Origin: Bacteroidota bacterium
GTDB lineage: Bacteria; Bacteroidota; Bacteroidia; Bacteroidales; Prolixibacteraceae
Direction of reading: 5' to 3'
Assembly (NCBI GenBank): GCA_023393265.1
Contig: JAEWME010000324.1
Coordinates: 1-17,532 of the forward strand
Length of the DNA: 17,532 nt
In this document: positions 8,863-16,111 of the stretch, one piece after another
Numbering within the stretch: position 1 is the first letter of the stretch
Layout: every line of letters starts with the position of its first letter
Translations under genes and position numbers: made by a program
Notes under the pieces: generated by a model
Database searches by the model: none
What the model was told of the DNA's origin: nothing
Seen by the model: the letters and a program-made list of their open reading frames with translations, nothing else

Positions 8863-10827
8863 TTATTCTGTTGGGGTGAGTTTAACAAATGTGACGCCAT
8901 GATAGGCTACATCGGTGGAGAACTGATCACTAAAAATACCCAAATCTTTCTGACGCCATAAATCCCGAACTTTATATTTTCCTTTTATTTGGAGCTCATC
9001 AAAATCAAGCGTCATCTTATACCTCGCTTTTTGTATACTTTCACTTTCGTCTTTATTCCACAAAATGAAGTAAGGGTCGACATTAAAAAAGCCGACAGCG
9101 ATTGAGCCGTCCTCCAAATATTTATACCAGATTTGTCCGTTTTCTTTCTGAATTTTTACAGCAGGCATCACAGCCGCATCCTGATCAATTGCTATTACCT
9201 CATCATTGGTTAACAGGTTCATCGTGAAATCATCGATGTCCGACATGTCGCAACCAATCAGTAATGGCGCCGAAAGAATGCACCAAAGACTTATGTGCGA
9301 GTATTGTTCGTCGGCAGTGAGATACGAATCGTGTACTTTAGATCCCCAACCAAGGCCTAGTTTTCCAACAACCAGCATATCCGGATCATTATACCTGCCA
9401 GGGCGTGTTACATGAGCGCATACATCCTGAAAGAATCCAATACTTCTGACGATGTTCCAGTCATCAGTAATGTCGCGGGTTGTGCGCCATTGATTACCTC
9501 CGGCTTCCAGTCCCCAATTCCAGACATTTGGTGCACCATACCCCACGCAATAAACAATATCGCGATTAACTTTGTCCAGAGAATTTCTCATCACCACGTA
9601 TGGCTCTTTAATTAATTCTTCAGTTGGATTTGGAGCAATGTCGCAATAGAAGCAGTAATCATATTTCAGGTAGTCAACTCCCCAATCGGCCCAGGTTTGG
9701 GCATCGCGGTCTTCATGCTCATAACTACCCAGGTGCCCTCCACAAGTTTTAGGTCCGGGAGAAGAGTATATTCCGAATTTTAATCCCTGATCGTGTATAT
9801 AACTGCAAAGTCGTTTAAAATCGGGGAACTTATCATTTCCCAGCAACTCACCATCCGGGGTTCTCGCACTTGCCTCCCACCCATCATCAATATTGATATA
9901 AGTCCACCCATGATTTTTCAAATTCTGGCTCATGAAATCAGCGGCATCTTTCACTTTTTGTTCATTTACTTTCAACCCCCAGCAGTTCCAGCTATTCCAA
10001 CCCATCGGAGGAGTGAGACAAATCTCGTCTCCAACTTCAATGCGGAGCACCCGCGAATCCTTTCCATTGGAATTTTCAGCATGAAGAATTACGGGATAAG
10101 TTCCCTTCTTGCTTATTGAGCCGCTGATAATCCCCGTATTTGCATCCAGTTTGAGTCCTTCAGGCAAATTACTGACAGAAAACAACATCGGGCGTTTCCC
10201 GGTGGCTGCAATAGTTAGCAAGAATGGATTTCCGGGACGAACGCCGAATACTTTTGAATTATTGATTTTAGGTTGATCGCCTGGTTTCGGAGTTAAAATA
10301 TATTTTTCACTGACAATCGGTTCCGGTTTAACCGGTTCGGGAATTACATTTCCTGAAGTTTCGAATTTCGCCTCAAGCCAATCTGCGTGATCGTACATGA
10401 TGCCATCACCGCCCTCAGTAACCAGCAGCGCCAGCTTTTGAACATTTTTCAGATTAACATTGAATGGTTTTGCAGGCATTCCTTTGTGCATAATTCCGCT
10501 CTGCCAAATAACCTTTTCGTCGGCAAGAATGCGGAATTCCATATTTCCGGCATAATCATTTCTGTCATCGGCTCCAACCAAACCCGAAAACGATTTGGCT
10601 TTGCCATCCAGATTGACGAGATAGCGGCTGATGGAATGCGTTCCGATACCTCGTTTATACTTTGTTCCTGCAACCTGTAGTGGCGTGCCAAGTATCGACT
10701 TGTTAACCTGCGCATCGCCCCAGTCCTGGTACATGGTTTTAACATCAAGTTCGTCGAGCCAAACCACTTTAGAAAATACCACAAATGGTAGAAAAATGGC
10801 CCAAAGGCAAAAGAGTAATTTCCTCAT
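8863..10827 (-). CDS. GH27 alpha-galactosidase-type enzyme with N-terminal NPCBM and Ig-like domains
   Basis: The frame opens at 10878, but I place the start at the ATG at 10827 because MRKLLFCLWAIFLPFVVFS is then a proper signal peptide. That gives 654 residues. In order: an NPCBM carbohydrate-binding domain (about 20-155, with GIGTHS and DHADW motifs), a He_PIG-associated plus Ig-like segment (about 175-266), a GH27 TIM barrel (about 270-560), and a C-terminal beta domain. PMGWNSWNCW (274-283) and DDGW (314-317) are hallmark motifs. The nucleophile is D390 in LKYDYC and the acid/base is D452 in WRTTRDITDDW, by alignment with human alpha-galactosidase A. Expected reaction: hydrolysis of terminal alpha-galactosides. 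Family relatives also cleave alpha-GalNAc or beta-L-arabinopyranose, so exact specificity is open. It is the first gene of the seven-gene enzyme cassette. Confidence 0.92.
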   Translation of the reverse strand: MRKLLFCLWAIFLPFVVFSKVVWLDELDVKTMYQDWGDAQVNKSILGTPLQVAGTKYKRGIGTHSISRYLVNLDGKAKSFSGLVGADDRNDYAGNMEFRILADEKVIWQSGIMHKGMPAKPFNVNLKNVQKLALLVTEGGDGIMYDHADWLEAKFETSGNVIPEPVKPEPIVSEKYILTPKPGDQPKINNSKVFGVRPGNPFLLTIAATGKRPMLFSVSNLPEGLKLDANTGIISGSISKKGTYPVILHAENSNGKDSRVLRIEVGDEICLTPPMGWNSWNCWGLKVNEQKVKDAADFMSQNLKNHGWTYINIDDGWEASARTPDGELLGNDKFPDFKRLCSYIHDQGLKFGIYSSPGPKTCGGHLGSYEHEDRDAQTWADWGVDYLKYDYCFYCDIAPNPTEELIKEPYVVMRNSLDKVNRDIVYCVGYGAPNVWNWGLEAGGNQWRTTRDITDDWNIVRSIGFFQDVCAHVTRPGRYNDPDMLVVGKLGLGWGSKVHDSYLTADEQYSHISLWCILSAPLLIGCDMSDIDDFTMNLLTNDEVIAIDQDAAVMPAVKIQKENGQIWYKYLEDGSIAVGFFNVDPYFILWNKDESESIQKARYKMTLDFDELQIKGKYKVRDLWRQKDLGIFSDQFSTDVAYHGVTFVKLTPTE

Positions 10828-10883
10828 GCTTATCGTGTATAGTTGGTTTATATAAATGCTAGTAACAACCCTTTGCAACTTTT

Positions 10884-10910
10884 AAAAAGCCGGAACAACA
10901 AGGAACCGGC
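10884..10910 (-). terminator. Possible terminator hairpin after the propeller gene
   Basis: Arms GCCGG (10889-10893) and CCGGC (10906-10910) enclose a 12-base loop. On the minus strand the stem leads directly into TTTTT (complement of 10884-10888), which is a terminator-like arrangement. It lies about 80 bases past the propeller stop and 57 bases before the GH27 start. The stem is short, so termination may be partial, or the hairpin may act with the two neighbouring ones. Confidence 0.55.
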
Positions 10911-10917
10911 AAAATAA

Positions 10918-10937
10918 CCTCCGGGCTGCCCCGGAGG
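10918..10937. repeat. Perfect GC-rich inverted repeat (8-bp stem, 4-base loop)
   Basis: CCTCCGGG (10918-10925) and CCCGGAGG (10930-10937) are exact reverse complements around CTGC. It is the most GC-rich block in an otherwise AT-rich gap between the propeller gene and GH27. It has no T-tract of its own, so it is more likely an RNA-stabilising or processing hairpin, or an operator, than a terminator. Confidence 0.7.
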
Positions 10938-10958
10938 CATTAACCTATGCGAAAGGTT

Positions 10959-10978
10959 TTGAACCCTGATGGGTTCAA
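10959..10978. repeat. Perfect inverted repeat (8-bp stem, 4-base loop)
   Basis: TTGAACCC (10959-10966) and GGGTTCAA (10971-10978) are exact reverse complements around TGAT. The hairpin starts 12 bases beyond the propeller stop codon on the minus strand. Read on the plus strand it is followed by an A-rich then T-rich run; on the minus strand it is followed by AAAACC, so it is not a standard minus-strand terminator. It is the first of three hairpins met by transcripts leaving block 2. Confidence 0.7.
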
Positions 10979-10990
10979 TAAAATTTCTTT

Positions 10991-11968
10991 TTAATCTTCG
11001 AAAACTGAGATTCCTTTTCCCGTGCCCAGATAAACTTTTCTATCCTTAATGCAAATAACCTGAATACGGTTATCAATTAATCCGCTGTTGCCAGTAGTAT
11101 AGGTTTTCCATCCTGATTTGGATAAGACCGAAACTCCGTTGTTTGTTCCTACCCAGATTCTTCTGTCAGAATCAACGGCAACCGATAGGATGAGATTATC
11201 TATTAGGCCGCAAGTCTCTCTTTTATAAACAGTCCACTTTTTACCTGAAAACTGCGCCAACCCATTACAGGTTCCAATCCAAATATTTCCTGAGGAGTCA
11301 GTGGTCAGAGAATAGATGTCGTTATCGGGCAAGCCACTGTTTTGTTTGTTGTAAAGAATCCACGCTCCTTTTTCTAATTTCGATAGACCGTGATAGGTAC
11401 CAAACCACATTCGGTTTTTTTGGTCGCAGGCTATTGAAATCACTGAATTGTCGCCCAGTTTTACCTCTTCTGCTTTATAATTAATCCACTTGTTCCCATT
11501 AAAGTTAGCGGCGCCACCTGTTTTATTGTTAACGTTAATCTCACCTTTTCCCTCCAGGTTCACGGCGCCGCCACCCCAGTCGCCTACCCAAATTTTTCCT
11601 TTGTTGTCGGCTGAAATAACGTTGACAGAATTAGTTGGTGAAGCTTCCTTTACATTTTCCCATTGATCAGAAGAGTTACTTCGATACACTCCACCACCCC
11701 ACAAACCAACCCATTTGGTGTTATCAGGAGCTATAAAAAGTGTTTCTACATAACTTTCGGGACCTTTGAGTTCCCATGTATTTCCTGAATATTTAAAAAC
11801 GCCACCCCAGGTTCCGGCCCATAATTGCCCTTGCTGATCGAAACAAATTGACCTAATGTCGTTTTTAGGCGAAAGTTCGCCTGATATTTGTATGTTTTTC
11901 CATGTTTCTCCCAGCACTGAACCCGCGAAGAGAGAGAGGAAAATTATAGAGACCAATATCTTTTTCAT
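10991..11968 (-). CDS. Stand-alone secreted regulator-type beta-propeller protein
   Basis: This is a 325-residue protein with a Sec signal peptide (cleavage near VLG/E, residue 20) and nothing but propeller repeats after it. Seven blade motifs of the WxGT/xxGL type are visible at residues 50, 86, 127, 188, 230, 272 and 313, so a complete seven-bladed propeller is likely. Spacing is about 36-42 residues except between blades 3 and 4 (61), where a glycine- and asparagine-rich insert sits at about 134-153. The repeats belong to the two-component regulator propeller family normally fused to a sensor kinase, as in the gene at 1-1009. Here there is no membrane helix, kinase or DNA-binding part and the stop is clean. 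The gene begins 5 bases after the DUF4434-like copy A. A role as soluble glycan-binding protein, lyase-like propeller or co-sensor is possible; none is shown. Confidence 0.8.
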   Translation of the reverse strand: MKKILVSIIFLSLFAGSVLGETWKNIQISGELSPKNDIRSICFDQQGQLWAGTWGGVFKYSGNTWELKGPESYVETLFIAPDNTKWVGLWGGGVYRSNSSDQWENVKEASPTNSVNVISADNKGKIWVGDWGGGAVNLEGKGEINVNNKTGGAANFNGNKWINYKAEEVKLGDNSVISIACDQKNRMWFGTYHGLSKLEKGAWILYNKQNSGLPDNDIYSLTTDSSGNIWIGTCNGLAQFSGKKWTVYKRETCGLIDNLILSVAVDSDRRIWVGTNNGVSVLSKSGWKTYTTGNSGLIDNRIQVICIKDRKVYLGTGKGISVFED

Positions 11969-11973
11969 TTCGA

Positions 11974-13032
11974 TTATAGTTTAGTTTGCGAATTGTACCA
12001 GTTTTTATAATCGCTATATAGCTTCTCCGAATTTGGGTGTCCAACTGTGGCAATAGAACCTGGTTTATTCATGATTCCCATATACTGGTATACCAGAATT
12101 TTATCAACAAAGGGTGAAATATCTTCCATTTGCTTCAGTATTCTTTCAAAGTCGGCAGGAATCAACGCACTTTTATAAACGTCAGTTTCGAACTCAAATA
12201 TTTCCATGTCGGCCCAAAGTTTTGACCGGCCTGCTTTTGCATGAACCTTGCTAAGCGCTTCGTAATACTTTCCGGCAGTTCCGGCCTTGGTCTTTTTCAC
12301 TCCAATTTCATCCTGGTAGGCAATGATATCAATATCCAGCTTTTCAAGCTGACGAACATATCTGTCGTCAGCCCTTACTGACTTAGTGCCATAAGGAGCA
12401 ATCAAGTTAACCGAATTCGGAGTTAATTCTTTGGCCTTTTTATTACATCTGTTCACATAATTTATGGTCGTTTCATCTATTGTATCCCATAAACCAGACT
12501 CGTTTGGATAGTACCAGCCATAAAAGCTCTGGTGATGCGCGTATTTCTCAGCAACTTCCTCCATTCCTTTCTCGCGCAGAGAAGCAATCTCTTCATTGGT
12601 CATCATTTTGTTTCCTTCCCGCCAGTCGGACCAAAAATCGTTGCTGACAAAAAACTTTAGACCGCATTCATCAGCTGCTTCAAGTATGGCTTCCAACGGA
12701 TCCGGACACACATAATCATAGCGGGTTTGAAGTTTCGAAGGATAAAAAGTTTTTCCATCATTGGCAACCGCCATCAGCACCAGGTATTCCATTCCAATTT
12801 CTTTGTGCTCCCTGACTTTTGCTTTCCATTGTTCAGTTGTAAATCCTGGTAAAATGCCATTCCAGTATTTTCCTTCAGGCGCAAATCCATGAGTAAATTC
12901 AAACCACGAACCACTGATTGGTTTAATGGTATTTTTGTCGCTTGGAAATAACGATGCTGAAATTGATTGCTGAGCCAGCATGATAGATGCAGCACCCAAT
13001 CCTCCTGTTTTAAAAAAACTCCGTCTATCCAT
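11974..13032 (-). CDS. Tat-exported DUF4434-like putative glycoside hydrolase, copy A
   Basis: This 352-residue protein starts MDRRSFFKTGGLGAASIML, a twin-arginine signal with RRxFFK. It is a single TIM-barrel-like DUF4434-type domain. E178 in YGWYYPNES and E277 in LWADMEIFEFE occupy the positions of the acid/base and nucleophile of clan GH-A enzymes, by motif position only. Sequence blocks IKPISGSWFEF, the NLIAPYGTK/NLIAPYNIK region and PADFERILKQMED-type segments are shared with copy B at 7764-8840, which is colinear with it. The gene is first in block 2, with 172 bases and a strong hairpin separating it from the surface binding protein gene, and only 5 bases separating it from the propeller gene. 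No activity can be assigned. Retaining both copies suggests two related linkages or cellular sites. Confidence 0.8.
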   Translation of the reverse strand: MDRRSFFKTGGLGAASIMLAQQSISASLFPSDKNTIKPISGSWFEFTHGFAPEGKYWNGILPGFTTEQWKAKVREHKEIGMEYLVLMAVANDGKTFYPSKLQTRYDYVCPDPLEAILEAADECGLKFFVSNDFWSDWREGNKMMTNEEIASLREKGMEEVAEKYAHHQSFYGWYYPNESGLWDTIDETTINYVNRCNKKAKELTPNSVNLIAPYGTKSVRADDRYVRQLEKLDIDIIAYQDEIGVKKTKAGTAGKYYEALSKVHAKAGRSKLWADMEIFEFETDVYKSALIPADFERILKQMEDISPFVDKILVYQYMGIMNKPGSIATVGHPNSEKLYSDYKNWYNSQTKL

Positions 13033-13132
13033 ATCGTCCTATTTTATATGCTTAGTGGGCACTCGCTTCTCTTTTATCATTCAAACCAATTTTTCAATCT
13101 CGAATCTTTCTGTTTGGTAGCGTGAAGAAATT

Positions 13133-13164
13133 AAGTTGTGCACATGGAATCATGTGCACAACTT
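13133..13164 (-). terminator. Strong perfect hairpin between binding and enzyme blocks
   Basis: AAGTTGTGCACATG (13133-13146) and CATGTGCACAACTT (13151-13164) are exact reverse complements: a 14-bp stem with a 4-base loop. It begins about 40 bases past the stop of the surface binding protein gene. On the minus strand the descending arm ends CTT and continues AATTTCTTC, a weak T-rich tail; on the plus strand it is followed by TTTT. It probably terminates or attenuates transcription after the susCD block, or protects the 3' end of its mRNA. The rest of the 172-base gap (13033-13204) shows no gene; a loose TTGGTTTG near 13090 could be a promoter -7 element for copy A but is not convincing. Confidence 0.7.
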
Positions 13165-13204
13165 TTAAATTTTATAGATGCTGTAACAAGAAAAAGCCGA
13201 TATT

Positions 13205-14341
13205 CTATTCTTTTTCGTAAATACGGAAATTGTCAAAATACATAGCTACCTGTTCAACCGGGGCATAATTTTCGACCCGCATATTAAGCGAATAATTGGT
13301 AGATGTTCCTGTATATCCGGGAGGAATTATCTTTTCGAGCGGAATATTTACTGTTTGCCAAACCCCCAGGTTCTGCACCGTAAAATAATCTCCTCCCATA
13401 GGGGTAGGTGCAACAGCCCAATAATAGTATATAAAGAACTGTGTGGCTTTAATTGGCAATTTCATATTGAGCTCAAATCTCAGTGTATATTTTTCCGGAT
13501 GCTGCATCATGTCAAGTGTGTAGTTCATACTACTTTCGAAGATGTAAAACCATCCCAACCCATCAGGATAAGTCGCCTGATCAACTTCAAAACGAAGATA
13601 TTTTCCGGAAGTAGGTTTTGGATTCTGCCATTCGCCAACCCATTGCTGGGCTGTAGAGCTTGTATAGGGAAAATCATCGTCGAAGGTGGTAATAACGTTG
13701 TGTTTATCCTGATAGTAACCAGTACAGACAGCCTCCACATTGTACTTCTTATTAATTGCTTTGACGCGTACATTCGGAGATACATCATAAGGAACTTTTG
13801 CAGTAATGTAGGTTTCAGTAGACTTGATTACAGGACTTTCCTTGCCTCCAAACGAGACAACAGTATTGGAACTGTCAACTTCGTAGAGCGATAGAAATTT
13901 TCCGTAGATTTTAATGGTATCGCCGGGCACAGTGTATTCGTTGAACATACCAGTCAACTGAAGATCAGGAATATTTACATTAAAATCGAAAGAAGTACTT
14001 CCGCCCTTTGTCATTACAGTAACTTTGTTATCGACAGATTTAGGAAGTTTAATAGGGACTTGAGCATAAAGGACATTATTCTCGTAATAAATGTCTTTAA
14101 GTTGAACAGCTACATCATTGAACAAAACCGAATCGGCCTCTTCCAGATTACCTCCTTGAATTGCGATCCAATCGCCCATGTTTCCTCCCGAAATGGATGT
14201 GCTCATATCCTTTATTGTTGTAACCTTCGAAAAGGTTGGCGGATCGGGACGAACATCGTCATCTTCGCACGACACAATGATAATGGCAAGCAAAGCTACC
14301 AACATCAGGAACGCGTTTCTTAATATATTCTTAGTTTTCAT
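13205..14341 (-). CDS. IPT/TIG surface glycan-binding lipoprotein (SGBP)
   Basis: This 378-residue lipoprotein has its lipidated cysteine at residue 25 (IIVSC). The acidic run EDDD directly after it resembles the Bacteroidota lipoprotein export signal that sends proteins to the cell surface. Two IPT/TIG-type immunoglobulin-like modules follow (about 36-122 and 124-212), then a C-terminal beta-sandwich (about 216-378) with TTFDDDFPYTS and GLGWFYIFES segments. This resembles the glycan-binding domain of SGBP-B proteins, first described for xyloglucan. It has no catalytic signature. Encoded 27 bases after susD, it is the usual third gene of a susCD operon and would hold the target polysaccharide at the outer membrane and feed it to SusCD. 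Similarity to the xyloglucan domain indicates fold, not ligand. Confidence 0.87.
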   Translation of the reverse strand: MKTKNILRNAFLMLVALLAIIIVSCEDDDVRPDPPTFSKVTTIKDMSTSISGGNMGDWIAIQGGNLEEADSVLFNDVAVQLKDIYYENNVLYAQVPIKLPKSVDNKVTVMTKGGSTSFDFNVNIPDLQLTGMFNEYTVPGDTIKIYGKFLSLYEVDSSNTVVSFGGKESPVIKSTETYITAKVPYDVSPNVRVKAINKKYNVEAVCTGYYQDKHNVITTFDDDFPYTSSTAQQWVGEWQNPKPTSGKYLRFEVDQATYPDGLGWFYIFESSMNYTLDMMQHPEKYTLRFELNMKLPIKATQFFIYYYWAVAPTPMGGDYFTVQNLGVWQTVNIPLEKIIPPGYTGTSTNYSLNMRVENYAPVEQVAMYFDNFRIYEKE

Positions 14342-14368
14342 ATATACGAAATTTAGACTATTAAATAA

Positions 14369-16078
14369 TTACCAACCAGGATTGTTTGTTTCGATATAGG
14401 GGTTTGTATTTACTTCATCTGCAGGCAGAGGCATTAAAAGATGTCTTCTTTCTCTACGTTTGACTACCCCATTTTCGTCAACACCGCCGATGGAATTCAT
14501 GGTTTGCAGGTAGATGCCCCAGCGCAACAAGTCAAACCGGCGGATTCCTTCTGCCGCAAATTCTTTCACACGCTCCTGCAGAATATATGACCTGAATGAT
14601 TCCTGATTCCAGGGAGTAAGGGCTCCAATCTCCGAAGCTTTTTTACCCTTATTACGGATATTTAACTTGTCAACTTGTGCAATCGCGTCACCAGAAGGAC
14701 CGCCATTCACTTCATTATCAGCCTCTGCGTAGAGTAGCAAAACTTCGGCGTAACGTATAAACGGCCAGTTATAATCCGTTCTGTTACCGTCGAGTGGAAC
14801 AGAAACCTGACGGAATTTCATAAGCTTCGATCCGTATAAGTGAGCATCATATCTTAAAACATCAGTTGTTTTATAGCCATCCGTTCCAAGTCGAACCTTC
14901 ACACTGTCTTTAGCCGGATAGTAGCAATATTGAAGTTCGCCTGTTGCTTCGATATAGCTAAAGGGAACACGGTGGATAACTCCCCAGTTAATTCGGTCAT
15001 CACTGTCATCAAAAAGCTGATACCAGTGGTCACGCTGGACATAGTAACCAGAACTCATTGCGCCATTAACATCGAAGTATCCTGCATAATCGGTTGCAAC
15101 ATAGTTGCTCAAAGAACTGTTTCCTGCGATGGTTTGCAACGAGAAAATGAACTCTTTACCATTTTTACTAGCAACATTCCATAATTCCTGTTGAGAAGAA
15201 AATAAGTCGAAATCTCCTGAATTGATAACTTCTTTTGCTTTGTCCATTGCCAGTTTATAATAAGCTTTCGAGTCAAAGCTTTCATACCCGGCTACCTGTT
15301 CCTTGTCGAATGTTTGTTTCGAGGGATACGGAACTCTTATTTTATTACCGTTATCATCAAAATAGAATGGAGCACCTTCCATAACCGATACCTTATTACC
15401 GGCTGGCATTGATGCAGAACCAATCGTACAATATACCTTGGCTAAAAGAGCTTTTGCAGCGCCCCTCGACACATGCCCCTTCACAAATTCACCATCCTGA
15501 GTCGAATACATAGCTTCCTCGGCAAATTTTAACCGTTCGATGATGTGCTCATAAACATCTTTAACGGGTGATCGTGGCAGATACAGCGGTGCACCTTCAG
15601 AAACGGAAGTGGTATATAAACTCAAATCGCCATAAAACTGAACCAGGTTGAAATATGACCACGCATCGAGAAATGCCAGCTCCCCAAGTGCATTGTTTTT
15701 CACTTTCTCAGGAATGTCCATTTGATTTATTAAATAGGCATGGTATTGAGCCCTGTGGATGCAAGAATAATAATACTTGTAAAAGTTGATGTTTGAACCA
15801 TCTTCGTAAAAGTTTCCTGCACCCAACGTACCAAAAGCCCAGGTTGGACCAGTCTGATAGTCGGTATCGAAGTTTACAATGTTATGGTAGTTTCCCCACT
15901 CAAATCCCCAGGTAAGAGGATTATAGGCTCCGGAAACCAATTCACTATAACTCTTTGATGCAACCAGATCTTCACCCGAAACAAAAGTGTAAACCTTTTC
16001 ATCGAGAAAGTCAGAGCAAGACGTAGTTATTACGACTGCAAAGGTTGCTATGATATATTTTAGCGTACTGAATTTCAT
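14369..16078 (-). CDS. SusD/RagB-family starch-binding-like outer membrane lipoprotein
   Basis: This 569-residue protein has its lipidated cysteine at residue 21 (TTSC, followed by SDFLDE as in most SusD proteins). The N-terminal TPR-rich part (to about residue 220) contains SYFNLVQFYGD and RGAAKALLAKVY helices. The C-terminal SusD half carries the conserved EGIRRFDLLRWG motif near 515-535 and the family-typical ending NPYIETNNPGW. SusD proteins cap the SusC barrel and bind glycan at the surface; they do not hydrolyse. The gene follows susC by 33 bases and precedes the IPT/TIG lipoprotein gene by 27, so the three form a standard binding and import unit. Ligand identity cannot be read from the sequence. 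Confidence 0.96.
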   Translation of the reverse strand: MKFSTLKYIIATFAVVITTSCSDFLDEKVYTFVSGEDLVASKSYSELVSGAYNPLTWGFEWGNYHNIVNFDTDYQTGPTWAFGTLGAGNFYEDGSNINFYKYYYSCIHRAQYHAYLINQMDIPEKVKNNALGELAFLDAWSYFNLVQFYGDLSLYTTSVSEGAPLYLPRSPVKDVYEHIIERLKFAEEAMYSTQDGEFVKGHVSRGAAKALLAKVYCTIGSASMPAGNKVSVMEGAPFYFDDNGNKIRVPYPSKQTFDKEQVAGYESFDSKAYYKLAMDKAKEVINSGDFDLFSSQQELWNVASKNGKEFIFSLQTIAGNSSLSNYVATDYAGYFDVNGAMSSGYYVQRDHWYQLFDDSDDRINWGVIHRVPFSYIEATGELQYCYYPAKDSVKVRLGTDGYKTTDVLRYDAHLYGSKLMKFRQVSVPLDGNRTDYNWPFIRYAEVLLLYAEADNEVNGGPSGDAIAQVDKLNIRNKGKKASEIGALTPWNQESFRSYILQERVKEFAAEGIRRFDLLRWGIYLQTMNSIGGVDENGVVKRRERRHLLMPLPADEVNTNPYIETNNPGW

Positions 16079-16111
16079 GTTGTTATCAATTATGAATGAA
16101 TGTTTTGTACA

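Noticed and set aside
10828..10888. Bacteroidota -33/-7 promoter upstream of GH27
   Set aside because: TTG and TA-rich segments are present, but no TAnnTTTG element at proper spacing is found, so a promoter is not called even though the hairpins make one plausible.
10991..11968. Propeller gene as a frameshifted remnant of a hybrid two-component regulator
   Set aside because: The protein ends cleanly after seven blades, and the 160 bases after it hold hairpins rather than Y_Y_Y or kinase sequence in any frame that I can see.
13355..13894. Plus-strand open frame of 179 codons
   Set aside because: It lies wholly opposite the IPT/TIG lipoprotein gene, which has a lipobox, recognisable domains and operon context. 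The plus-strand translation has no signal or domain and looks like a shadow frame.
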